Positions 51,001 through 60,398 are shown, counted from the stretch's first letter. The stretch: DNA of 64,000 nt from Isoetes taiwanensis (GCA_021234155.1 JAJEKV010000036.1:9253426-9317425), one strand, 5' to 3'. Translations and numbers: made by a program. Notes: generated from the sequence alone by a model not told the origin.

Positions 51001-52492
51001 GAAGAAAAGTACTATGAACATTTCTATATTGTTGATGCAAAATCATACTTTGTGCAGATGGCGATGCATGGCTTGGGTACACCAGGGTTTATCCGAATGA
51101 ACTTTCCGGACTTAGAGTTATCTATCCGAATGCCTCTAGTAACATGCATGCTTAGAATTATGGATGCTTAGAGTAGAATCAAGAAATGGGCTTCCGTGAC
51201 CTTCTCATATACGTGGAAATAATCTCTTTATAGCATGCATGATAGGTATAATAGAGGAGACCTTGTGACAATGGTGGGTAGGAAGAATGATGCTTCGCAC
51301 CTTGGCATAAGCCGGTTGAGAAGCATTTAATAAGTATTAAGCTTGCATACCGATAAAAGTTGCTTGTAGGCTAATCTTTTAGGGGCGTAGTAATTTACAC
51401 ATTCTCTCGCTTGATAAATTGACCATCTATTGTATTTGTATTAACATGCAAGGTGAAGGGCGATAAGCCCAAGGAACTGTGAGCTTACCTGTTAGTGACT
51501 TAGGCTCTTACCCTTCTTAGGCTAACTGCCCCTCCTGGTTTCACCGCAGTAACGGGATTTCTTGCTCCCCGTATGTTTTTCCATTCATTCAAGTTGGAGA
51601 AGCTACAAGACGGATGACATTGAACTCACATTTTTGACAAGGCTACCGAGCTATATGGTGTTGATTTAAAAAGACAAGTGATATTCTAAACTTCATGTTC
51701 AATCTTATGTTGTTTTTGAGTCAATTCTCAATTCTTCTAGGGGTAAATATGATGTATTGGACAAGAAAATTAATTGGATTGACAAGAGGAAATTTTTATT
51801 TATAAGAGAATCTGGTAATTTCTTTTTTGCTTTGATTAATGTTAACCATTTTTAAGGCTTAAGTCAAATTTACACCTGTTTTGGCTTAAGGCCGCATATT
51901 GGCCTTAAGTGGTCTTTGCAAAAGTCCATGGAAGGTAAAAAAAAAAAAAAGAACAGATTTTAAAAGGTTTTTTTTTTCATTAACTCAGTTCTCTAGTTAT
52001 ACTAGGGCCTTAAAATGGTTAAAAATACAGGTGTATATGATTTGTTACTAATACATTTTGAATATTTATAGAAATTGGCATGGGCTGAAATGATGACTAT
52101 AATTCTGGGACGATTACCCCGCTAAGGCTGCCATATAACCCGCACAAAAATTACAAATGCCGGAGTTTTCCTCTTAACATGCATCACAACGGGCGAAATT
52201 CATTCAAATAAAGGTAACATAACATTTGTTGTTGATATAATCGTACCAATAAAGCTTAACATGGAAGCCGGATCATAGCCCGAAGTTTTGGCTCTTTTAA
52301 ACTAGTCTTTTGGCATTGGCCCAAAGCTAGGAAGAATCTATTTGCCATTTGGCTCTCTGCAATAAAAAAATAATTAAGCAATATGGGTAGGGTAGGGCTT
52401 TGGCAACAAGGTCCTACTCTCCTTGTTGCTAACTTCATTTATTTACTATGGCCCACCCCGACCTACCAGAGGAGGCGTGCTTTTTTATTATG
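48056..52492. repeat. Array unit 6
   Basis: Full unit. Near 51938 an A-run of about 14 replaces AAAAGTCTGTTG of the other units, exactly over a CTG, an unlikely biological change and a likely consensus error. Confidence 0.9.
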
Positions 52493-54819
52493 TGGAATGC
52501 TAATTGAATGGAATGCATGAACATTGAATATAAGGTTGTATACTATTTGTACCATATGTATTTGAACATTGTCTCTATATGCATGAAACAGGCTATATTT
52601 TTTTTAGGAAAATGACATGTGGCCTTGTGATAATCGACGGTGTATACGACATATGGCCTTTATGCCCATCCGGTGTAAGCTTCATGCTGCGGTCTATATA
52701 ATGTTCCTTGAATATTAAGGCTTTTGTTGGATTGTTGGAAAAGCCAAGATATTTACGTGGTATGGAGCACAATATGTGCCAACCATTGTATTAATACTTT
52801 CCATTATTTTCACGTGGTAAAATAGTGAAAACCATTGTATTATCGATGAAGCTCAGTAAAACCCTAATGAAGGCAAGAGTTCATTGCAAACCCTAAGCTA
52901 TGCCTTTCGGCATCTTCCTACCAAGCAAATGGCGACATGAAGCGCACTGCGAGCAAATCAATTGGCTATTTTGCAACCAGATCTAAGGGCTATCTTGGTT
53001 TCTCCTAAGTAGGCCCCGCACAGTAGTCGCTCTCAAAAGAAAGGAGGTCCGAATTTTGCAAACCAAAGATATGCATGGCGGCTTTGCATATTGTGTTCGC
53101 TGCTAGGAACAATGGTAGCTCCCGAACAAGCATAGATCCAATGTTTGCAATGAAGAATGATGTCCAAATCGGAAATTTATTGTATAATATGCAGATCAAG
53201 CTAGCAATGCAAAAGTGCCGCAATGCAAAAGGTGCAGCAGAAGAACTCAAAATCTGTGGAAGAACTCAAAAATCTGCGGAAGTCCACGTGGATGCAAAAA
53301 GAGTGCCAATATGGTCGCTACTCCAAGTATAAATCATAATGATGATGCCGCTCAAGACATGAGCAAAACAAGTCCGAGCCATTCGTGTATATGAGATTTC
53401 TTCGCCTACTTAGCTTCATTCTAAGAATAGAGTAAATTGATTTTTATTCTATTTGAGCTTCATTCTAAGAATAGAGTAATCAGACATTGGAAATTCAGGT
53501 TTGCTTATGCTTGTGGTACACCTAATCTAGACACCTAGCGCTTTTACATCATTATTCTTACAAAGTTGTAGACATGATGATGAAGGGTTAATCCGTGGAG
53601 CTTAACATGTAATTCGATCAGAGAAAATAAGTTGAACATATTAGCAAGTTATTATGCAAGTTATTCGCAGTTATTATGCGATATGTACTTTCAATAAGAT
53701 CTATGAATTTATTATGCTTTATTGAAGTTGCCCTATTAAGTTGGCTTGTTGGCCTGTTTTGGAAGTCTATAGCAGCTTATGTGGACTAATGTATCAGATC
53801 CGAAAGCGTAATATCTAGATCTCGGATATTTGCCTTTATGAAACGTAACATGAATCTAGTAATAGAACATTTTTGGAACATATTCTTAACAACACATTTG
53901 TGAGTATTTTGAGAGCTAATGCTATGAGAAATCAAGAGATCGGGCTTGGGCCTCCCGAACAAGTAGAAATGGAGATACTTGTCCGTGACATGCCGGGCCT
54001 CTAGCATCAAATACGCCCGCAAGGATAGAAAGCCATAGGCATCTTTGCACTTCAAGACATTGCATAATTCTCAAGTCGCTTGTGAATGAATGCATTTAGA
54101 CTAAAATAATGAGATCCGTGGCAAATTATGTGGAAAAATGCAAGATGCAATGAGGTGCAAGCATCCCATACAAAGCAAAAATACAAGAAGGTGATGTTAC
54201 AAAGCCCGGATTTAAGCAGGACAATAGCAATATGAAGATGAGCGATATGCAAGTCACTTTGTCAAGGACACCAACACAACAAGCATTGGCATTCCAAATC
54301 GAGCCCAACGTTTTTTATGCTTGTACAGCTTTTCAATGCATTTGAGTTGTTTGGTATAGTAGATATTATCGCATGATGCTTTGGAGTCTTTCATTGCATT
54401 AAAATAATTTTTTGAATAATAAATGGGTCTGTACATAGGCCTTAAATGTGCCTTTTAAGCCCGCCATGTCCTTTTATGAGGGATGCATTGTTTAAACTTA
54501 GATGATTATGGTCGTAAGCCTTGCTCCGTGAAACATACACAGTTCTAAGCAAGATATGATCCATTACGCTGATTGACATGGTAACAGAATCAGAGTCAAT
54601 GTGAAAACTCAATATATCTAGATCTACATATGCCGCATGTTAAGGCTCTCTACATAGGTCCATGGAATTGAATAAAATCCATAAGTTTAAAAAAAATAAG
54701 ATGTAGACATAAACCGAAATGTTTTCGCCAAAATAAAAGGAAAATTCGTGGTATATGTGTAGCTAAATCGAGGTCTAGGCATGGGATTAACCACTCGCTT
54801 TGCCAAGTTAGGAAGGCTC
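52493..54819. repeat. Array unit 7, truncated
   Basis: Partial unit ending in TTAGGAAGGCTCG, where complete units continue ATTCCATATTGC or GATTCC. From 54820 the sequence is the Ty3-type element. The break is abrupt, with no transition sequence. Confidence 0.9.
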
Positions 54820-55008
54820 GGACTCAATGGAGGCAAGTTTAATGAGGCAAAGGAGTTCATTCCTCAAGATAGCTTTTTCTAACCGCTTTATTGACATTGA
54901 CCGCATAGCGAGTGGAATGAATCACCTTTTATAGTCACACGCGGCGCCATTAGCGGCATTGAAGGTGACCTCCCGCTTTCTCCACAGCCTATGTTGGCCT
55001 TGGCGATG

Positions 55009-55481
55009 CTAAAACTCCATTCCAACAATAAGATCATATTTGCCAATGTCCATTAACTCGGCACCCAAGGCAACCGTGCACCCGCAACTTCATCTTAAGG
55101 TTAATACGGCCCATGAGTGTGTCCGATCTTACCACCGCCAATGTGGACCGGGCTTAGGTCGGGATCTCAACGTTTCACCGCAGCACAGGCCATTCTAGGA
55201 GAAGCAAAATTATGCGTACTACCCGTGTCCATCAAAATTTATGAAGGGCTTACCGCCTACTTGGCCTATTGTAGAAATAACAGAAGGCTGACTTTTCGGC
55301 GTTTCGTTTCTATAGCGGCAAGAATATGAGACGACCGCGAATGTACTCGGGGAGCCTAGTCCTCCGCGAGGAGATTGGACTCCGTGATCTTCCCAATCCA
55401 GTCCGGCCATGGCGGTTGAGCGTCTGCGCGTGGCGTCGCAATTCATTGCATGAAGTGTCCAGGCCTCATACACCGGTAGCA
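55009..55481 (-). pseudogene. Ty3 zinc knuckle and aspartic protease, frameshifted
   Basis: CYRCMRPGHFMQ (from 55481) is a CCHC knuckle whose last Cys lies in a shifted frame. ILMDTGSTHNFASP (55238 to about 55197) is the classical Ty3 protease active site with the catalytic Asp in DTG. MDIGKYDLIVGMEF (about 55050-55009) is the conserved C-terminal strand with the GM motif. Several one-base shifts separate these blocks. This fixes the family and the orientation. RT, RNase H and integrase should follow to the left but are absent. Confidence 0.82.
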
Positions 55482-55737
55482 TGCCTTATCCCGGGAGCTG
55501 TTCTCCGCCTCTTTAGGAATGGATCAGAAGAGGCCGCGAACTTCCCCTACCGCATTGTTCTCGCTTTATCCGGCGTCTTGCCGGCGACTTTCTTCTCTGG
55601 GGCGGCCGTAAGAATTGTCTCGAGAGGGCCCCGGACTTGGCGAACGGGTTTGTAAGGCGTGGGACGGCGCGGCTGCGGTAGTATGGAGCGGTGTCGGATA
55701 CCGGTTCCTTGGCGTGTCTTCCTCAAGGCTTAATGCC

Positions 55738-56593
55738 TTAGCTTCGCCTCAAGTATGATTTTGGGTCTATGGCCTTGACCATGCGTTTAATGGATGGGGC
55801 CAACCCTTCAATGTAGCCCTCTACTGCCCTTTTTTCATTCATTCCTGGTACATACAACCTCAAGCACATAAATTCATCAGTGTAGGCCTGAACGGACATG
55901 CCCCTCTGTTCCAACCTGTAGAAGGTCTGAATCTGTTGGCATTTGTGCGCACGAGGCACATAATGCGATTTAAAAGCCTTAGCGAACTTCTTGAACTTGC
56001 ACCTGCTCCTGTCCAGGTGCTTAGCTCTAGCATACCCCTTCCACCAAATACGGGCAGCTCCGGTAAGGTTGGTGGTGGCGACCTTCCCTCAGATCCTTCT
56101 CCGCTATTCCATAGGATTTCCCAAACTCCTTCATTTCGGCCCAACCAAGATTCGATTCAAGCCGCCTCGATTTCCCATCAAACCGAGCCAACTTCCGATT
56201 CTTCCATATACTAGTTATGGTCAGATCAACGGTTTTACTGGTATTCCTTATCCTTACGCCGCGATGGTCACCGTCCCGATAGCGATGACCCGTAAGACAC
56301 CAAGTGGTTGAATGTGAGGAAGTGGCGCTATCCTTAGAGGAACTTCGGTGACGCTTAGCATGAGTCCTCCTCTGTACAGGTACGGGGCTAGCTCTGGGAG
56401 GAGATGGCTGTTGTGCAGGTGGACTCAATGGTCGCGGAGGTAATTCCGGTCCGTCCTCCCGAGTTTGTTGCGGTGGGATTGGTATGCAACACATAGGCCC
56501 TGTAATTAGAGTTGCCTTTTTATTAATATCAATTCTGCTCAGGGTGAGCCCATCGGGCGTTGGAGAGTGTTTGCCAAGCGGCGTTACGTACAC
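55738..56593 (-). pseudogene. Ty3 gag capsid region, one frameshift
   Basis: The first frame (56593 to about 56085) has a Pro-rich stretch followed by RKLARFDGKSRRLESNLGWA and EMKEFGKSYGIAEKD. After a shift the second frame has KVATTNLTGAARIWWKGYAR, then FKSHYVPRAHKCQQIQTFYR and LEQRGMSVQAYTDEFMCLRL. The AxxWW, F-Y-L and Q-x-x-S-V-x-x-Y-x-x-F positions are standard for Ty3 gag (retrotrans_gag domain). The frame opens after a TAG with no ATG; the first in-frame ATG is at 56494. The protein would form the virus-like particle. Confidence 0.85.
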
Positions 56594-56844
56594 CGTCTAT
56601 AGGGAGCATTCATAAATATATAAGCAGATTTACATTAATGTACAATCCCTTTAAAATAATCGAGACAAAAAGAATATACAAACAGAAAACAACAATATTT
56701 TTATTTCATTCAAGTTGAGTACAACAACAAGTTGATTGGTACATGGGTTGAGACAAAAGTAGGTATGATACAGTGGAAACTTTTAAAGTTCTACTCGCAC
56801 ACAACGTAACAGCAACAAAGAAAACATAACGGAAGAGACCAAGC

Positions 56845-57333
56845 CTAGGGGTTGGCGAAGGGGTACAGGATCGCGTAGCGGGTACTCTCCCGTACAGCTC
56901 GGACGAGTTTATAGCGTGCCCAGGCTTGGACAATGATTGCTTGGTATTCCCATGTCGGACTGATGATGAGAAGGTTGAAAAGCCTTCGCATAGCATAAAA
57001 GAGTTGTCAAAGGTGGTCGTTGGCGTCCTCGAAAGCCTCATGCCTGCTCATATTCCAGTAGTCCCAGGTACGACACAGGGTCATCTTCAGATCTTCGAGA
57101 GCTCGGTCCCTAAGGATGTTAACTATCTCCAGCCCTTTGTCAGGATCATAGGGTTCTCCTGGTGGCGGTGGTTCGATCTCATAGCCTTCCTCCCACTCTG
57201 GATATTCACCATATCTCTGGCCATAGTCTTGGTCCGGTGGTCCGGGGTCGTCTCTCCTAACCATATCGGTGATTCTCTCCTCATATTCCCAAATGGTTTC
57301 CTCTGCAACATAGTTGGAATGAATAGAGAACAT
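56845..57333 (-). pseudogene. Accessory ORF D, acidic protein with one in-frame TGA
   Basis: The ATG at 57333 opens an acidic, proline-containing frame (MFSIHSNYVAEETIWEYEER). It reaches a TGA at 57007-57009 and then continues open for 53 codons (FNLLIISPTWEYQAIIVQAW) to a TAG at 56845. A single C-to-T change (CGA to TGA) would explain the stop, or it could be a stop readthrough site. No family is recognised. It lies between the other accessory ORFs and gag, on the same strand. Confidence 0.45.
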
Positions 57334-57552
57334 TTTATAATTCCACTATATTCTAAACGTTAATGCTTTGGAAGAGGATGTCATATAAAAAAAAAGAGAC
57401 AATTCAATTGTACTCATCAAGAGAATTTTGTATTTAATAAGTGAATAAGGTACACCATGTTTCAATAGGGTCCAAACAGTTGCCAATCCAAAATCTCATA
57501 AACACACGCATATATATATATATATAAACAAAAATTGCATAGCACAATTAGT

Positions 57553-57912
57553 CTAGGAACTAGGCCCTGCCTCTTTATCCTTAGCCCTAGGAGGTGGGGG
57601 AGGCGGTCGGTGTCGCAGCAGAGTTACCCCAGGGTCTACTGTGGCAGCCGCAACAGATGCAACCTCCGGTGGATAGGCAACGGCCAATGGGGCTGCCGTG
57701 AGGAGCTTCATGCCCATCCAAGGCGCAATATCCTGGCCCAAGGCCGTCAGGGCGAGATCCCGTCGTACGAGTACATAAGTAAACGTACGATAGGGAAGCT
57801 TCTTGTGGCCGGCCAGTGTAGAGAGTGCACGGAGGGCCCACCATGAAGCTTCAGCCTCTGGCCCTAGATCTCGGGCAATGAAAAGGACTTGCCCGTGTCG
57901 GAAGGCTGACAA
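57553..57912 (-). CDS. Accessory ORF C, unrecognised, Pro-rich C-terminus
   Basis: Open for 119 codons and ending in a proline run (RHRPPPPPPRAKDKEAGPSS). The start shown is a TTG just before a plausible acceptor (TTTTTGTCAG then CCTTCCGACAC), so this is more likely a downstream exon than a separate gene; the nearest in-frame ATGs are internal. It follows ORF B by about 20 bases. No function can be given. Confidence 0.4.
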   Translation of the reverse strand: MSAFRHGQVLFIARDLGPEAEASWWALRALSTLAGHKKLPYRTFTYVLVRRDLALTALGQDIAPWMGMKLLTAAPLAVAYPPEVASVAAATVDPGVTLLRHRPPPPPPRAKDKEAGPSS

Positions 57913-57931
57913 AAAGAAACGGGTAAGGTGG

Positions 57932-58138
57932 TTACCCTAAGACCTTCCCTTTGGGGGTCTCCGATGTTGCCACTTCCTTATCCAAGTCCATGGGGACTTC
58001 TTCCTCCTTGAGCTCCTGTTGCTCCTCCTTCTTGTGTGCAGGGTTATGATATAAATCCTCTCCCTCATCATCGGAGTCGGAGGGAACCTCAACCATATTG
58101 ATGTTTGGGACGTGAGGTCCCATAGTCGTGGAAGGCAT
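57932..58138 (-). CDS. Accessory ORF B, highly acidic short protein
   Basis: The ATG at 58138 gives 68 residues rich in Glu and Asp (VPSDSDDEGEDLYH, then EEQQELKEEEVPMDLDKE). Such acidic stretches resemble histone-binding or transactivation segments, but that is composition only. It may be one exon of a transcript with ORFs A and C. The frame ends at a TAA just inside a possible donor region. Confidence 0.4.
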   Translation of the reverse strand: MPSTTMGPHVPNINMVEVPSDSDDEGEDLYHNPAHKKEEQQELKEEEVPMDLDKEVATSETPKGKVLG

Positions 58139-58241
58139 CCGTGCAGTGCCGCGGGCCGTTCTGCCTCATCACGAAGTCTCGGCGTAATAGAGTCTCCGCC
58201 GCTCTATGGTCTCTTGGCGGAACTGGCGGTGGTGCACCTCC

Positions 58242-58949
58242 TCAAGGAAGCTTCGGTGAGGTGAAGTCGATAAAATCATCCATACAATACTCCGCAAGCT
58301 CGTAAAGTACATGGTCTTTGCACTTGCGTCGAAATCCGGCCACCATATGATACATCCAGATAATATCATCCAAGAGAAGGTACTCTTGCCCTTGGTGATA
58401 TATGACGGGAAGGCCGTCTAACCCTGACAAGCCTATATCTTGTTCACGGCGCGGTGGTAACTCCTCCGCTAGCTGTTTCCAACGGGCAAAGTCGCCCATA
58501 CCTATATGCTCATCATCCCCCTCTTCGGACGACTCTGGCAGTTTGCCCTTTTCCACAGGCAAGGTTTCGTCCTCAACATATTGGTCCATGAGGATGGCTA
58601 GGGCGAAAGTAGCTTCCAGATATTGCTTCCCCTGATGTTGGACCACTGGCAGGTGTTTACCCCATCGGAGTTTCCCCTTCAGGACGTCATAAGCATGTGT
58701 GTCCCCGCCTAACATCTGCCGGACTATCTCCCGCTCCAAATACAGTTGGGGAGGATCCCCCAGAGGAATACACAGAGGAAGCATTTCCTCCATGTAGAAA
58801 TCAAGGAATCCGGCGTAATCCGGATGCCGCTGCATACTTGCGAGGAGGTCTATGCGTTGGCATAGCAAAGGTTGCAGCAGGTCGAAGGGGACTTGCGGAT
58901 CCCATTTCTCTCCATCATGGTACCAGGCGACAAGGTCGGCGGCAGCCAT
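58242..58949 (-). CDS. Accessory ORF A, 235 aa, internally repeated, family unknown
   Basis: The ATG at 58949 has a good context (GCGCCATGGC) and a clean 235-codon frame. An internal repeat is visible: LPVVQHQGKQYLEATFALAI and LPVIYHQGQEYLLLDDIIWM, about 80 residues apart, suggesting two copies of a small domain. An acidic linker (ESSEEGDDEHIGMGD) lies between them. A frame change near 58255 could add FLEEVHHRQFRQETIERRRL. A 12-bp TGACGTCA palindrome lies 78 bases upstream. It follows the H3-fusion ORF by about 200 bases on the same strand. I do not recognise the family. Confidence 0.6.
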   Translation of the reverse strand: MAAADLVAWYHDGEKWDPQVPFDLLQPLLCQRIDLLASMQRHPDYAGFLDFYMEEMLPLCIPLGDPPQLYLEREIVRQMLGGDTHAYDVLKGKLRWGKHLPVVQHQGKQYLEATFALAILMDQYVEDETLPVEKGKLPESSEEGDDEHIGMGDFARWKQLAEELPPRREQDIGLSGLDGLPVIYHQGQEYLLLDDIIWMYHMVAGFRRKCKDHVLYELAEYCMDDFIDFTSPKLP

Positions 58950-59026
58950 GGCGCTAGAAGGGAGGAGAGAGGAAAAGAAACGTTTGAAATAACCTTAAAA
59001 GTCCCCTTTTAAACCCTTTTATTAAA

Positions 59027-59038
59027 GCTGACGTCAGC
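59027..59038. promoter_or_regulatory. Perfect 12-bp palindrome GCTGACGTCAGC (CRE/TGA-type site)
   Basis: The core TGACGTCA is the consensus for bZIP factors (CRE, plant TGA/as-1 type). It lies upstream of ORF A next to AATAAAAGGG and TTTAAAAGGG on the minus strand, which could be TATA-like. Together these suggest that ORF A has its own promoter, distinct from the LTR. Confidence 0.5.
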
Positions 59039-59098
59039 ATTTTTATTTTATTTTTAACATAAAAACCATTAAACTTTTTAATTCAAAATAAAAGTCTC

Positions 59099-59104
59099 TT
59101 TATT
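59099..59104 (-). terminator. AATAAA polyadenylation signal after the H3-fusion ORF
   Basis: On the minus strand AATAAAGAG lies 53 bases after the TAG stop at 59157, just beyond a T-rich run. Position and sequence suit a plant near-upstream element, so the H3-fusion message may end before ORF A. Confidence 0.45.
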
Positions 59105-59156
59105 AAATATTACAAAAAAAAAAAAAAATTTACAAATGCGGACTCCCGCAAGTAGG

Positions 59157-59456
59157 CTAAGGTTGCTCCCCCCGTATCCTACGGGCGAGGGCTAGATCCT
59201 TAGGCATTATAGTGACCCTCTTTGCGTGGATAGTGCAAAGATTGGCGTCACCAAAAAGTGCCACCAAGTAGGCTTCAGCAGCCTCTTGGAGCGCCAAAAT
59301 TGCAAAGGTCTGGAAACGGAGATCGGTCTTGAATTGCTGTGCGATCTCTCGTACCAGCCTCTGAAAAGGTAGCTTCCTGATCAGAAGGTCTGTAGACTTC
59401 TGAAATTTGCGAATTTCCCGCAATGCCACGGTACCGGGTCGGAACCGGTGAGGCTT
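59157..59456 (-). other. Histone-fold (H3) domain segment of the fusion ORF
   Basis: This encodes the 99-residue H3 core and the stop codon. Relative to plant H3.1 the visible changes include Y54F, E59D, D77Q, S86T, S87F, V89I, G102A, E105G, T107A, A111T, I124L, Q125A and the last two residues. F41, typical of plant H3.1, is kept. Absence of insertions or deletions over 99 residues suggests constraint after capture. Confidence 0.9.
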
Positions 59457-60398
59457 CCGCTGTGCCCCGGGCTTTACAGGTGGCCCCGACGGTGTTGGCA
59501 CCGTCTTAGCCCCAGCAACTGGTCGGGCGTTGTCAACCCGCTGCTGCCTCCGGTCGGAGCTTGTCTTCTTCCCAAAAGCCCCGACAGTCCTTAACTTCTC
59601 CTTGTATTGACTGCCGGACTTATGGGCGACACCCTTCCTTCGGTGCTTAATGGTCTGATGCTTCGGGATGGGACCCGGCCCACTCCCAGATGCACCTCCT
59701 TCCTCCTGGTCCCGCTGGTCTTGGCGGTCCCGCTCATCCTGCTCCATCTTCTCCCGTTCCTCCCGGGCTCTCCTCAGATTCTCTTGGACCTGAGCAAAAC
59801 TTTGGGCTGCAGCACGCCGATTAAGTTCGGCTTGGTACCGTTGTGGCCGCAGACCCATATCTATCTGAATAGTTACCAGATAGTCTAGGCTAATATCGGG
59901 GATTTCTCCCCATTCAAAACTGTTGGAACCCTCATGCCAGCGGTATGAGGGAACCTCGATGGCCCTGCCATCAATGACGGCAAAGCCGTCCCCGAGGTAC
60001 CGGTACTCCTTTCCCCGGGTTGCCGTGTCGGCCCGCTCAATCTCCCGGTGGTCATCCTCTCTGGCCAAACCCCTGATACGGTCGGCCTCTGCCCTGATAT
60101 CTTCCTCCTCCGTATGGCCTTCCTGCTCGGGAGGATAAAATTTGATGAGCATCATCACCATATCAGGTTGCTCCACTATGGTATAGGGGAGCTGGCGAAG
60201 GTTCAACCGGATGAGGAATGGCTCTGAGAAGTGATAGATAGGATATGGAATCCTATCGTTGTTCTCAAACCTGTTTACCAGCTCATCTAACAATATATCA
60301 ATGAGGGCTGGGTCAGTAGCCATGTGCTTGGCAATCATGGCGTAGATCTCCACGATGCTCAAGGTAGTTGGATCCGGAGCGCTCTTGGTGATGGCCAT
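59157..60398 (-). CDS. Histone H3 core fused to an unknown N-terminal domain, inside a Ty3-type element
   Basis: From the ATG at 60398 (context GCTATGGCC) the frame runs 413 codons to a stop at 59157. The open frame continues upstream to 60542 but without an ATG. Residues 315-413 are a complete H3 core beginning [20 protein letters not shown] and ending [20 protein letters not shown]. They are exactly the 99 residues from K37 to the end of canonical H3, with about 15 substitutions by eye. FKTDLRF, K56, K79, C110 and the alpha-N, alpha-1, alpha-2 and alpha-3 helices are recognisable. Loop 1 has canonical length, so it is not a CENH3. The H3 tail is replaced by a basic, Pro-rich linker (about 247-313) without the ARKS motifs. 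Residues 1-180 are an unrecognised, probably globular domain; 185-232 are highly charged and helical ([20 protein letters not shown]). No stop or frameshift is present although neighbouring gag is ruined. It might target element complexes to nucleosomes; this is inference. Confidence 0.88.
   Translation of the reverse strand: MAITKSAPDPTTLSIVEIYAMIAKHMATDPALIDILLDELVNRFENNDRIPYPIYHFSEPFLIRLNLRQLPYTIVEQPDMVMMLIKFYPPEQEGHTEEEDIRAEADRIRGLAREDDHREIERADTATRGKEYRYLGDGFAVIDGRAIEVPSYRWHEGSNSFEWGEIPDISLDYLVTIQIDMGLRPQRYQAELNRRAAAQSFAQVQENLRRAREEREKMEQDERDRQDQRDQEEGGASGSGPGPIPKHQTIKHRRKGVAHKSGSQYKEKLRTVGAFGKKTSSDRRQQRVDNARPVAGAKTVPTPSGPPVKPGAQRKPHRFRPGTVALREIRKFQKSTDLLIRKLPFQRLVREIAQQFKTDLRFQTFAILALQEAAEAYLVALFGDANLCTIHAKRVTIMPKDLALARRIRGEQP

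Larger units (their letters stand above)
25979..54819. repeat. Tandem array of a ~4.4-kb unit, six full and one partial copy
   Basis: Units start with TGGAATGCTAATTGAATGGA at 25979, 30406, 34817, 39225, 43629, 48056 and 52493. Spacings are 4427, 4411, 4408, 4404, 4427 and 4437. All copies have the same orientation and the last stops after about 2.33 kb. Long stretches are identical between units; differences are small and clustered at CAG, CTG and CCG positions. The unit is AT-rich. I see no rRNA, histone or known transposon protein in it, so it is best described as a macrosatellite or tandem segmental duplication. Confidence 0.93.

Noticed and set aside
26000-54600. Recurring minus-strand ORFs of 60-190 codons in each array unit (for example those starting MCSIPRKYLGF or ending SISIPHNKK).
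   Set aside because: They recur only because the units are near-identical. Lengths and frames change from unit to unit at suspected basecalling errors, codon usage looks random, and no domain is recognised.
25979-54819. The regular repetition as a CRISPR array or rDNA cluster.
   Set aside because: The period is 4.4 kb with no short repeat/spacer structure, and no rRNA core motif is recognisable. The genome context is a plant.
59157-60398. The H3-fusion protein as a centromeric CENH3.
   Set aside because: Loop 1 and the alpha-1/alpha-2 region have canonical H3 length and sequence. CENH3 proteins have a longer loop 1 and much greater divergence there.
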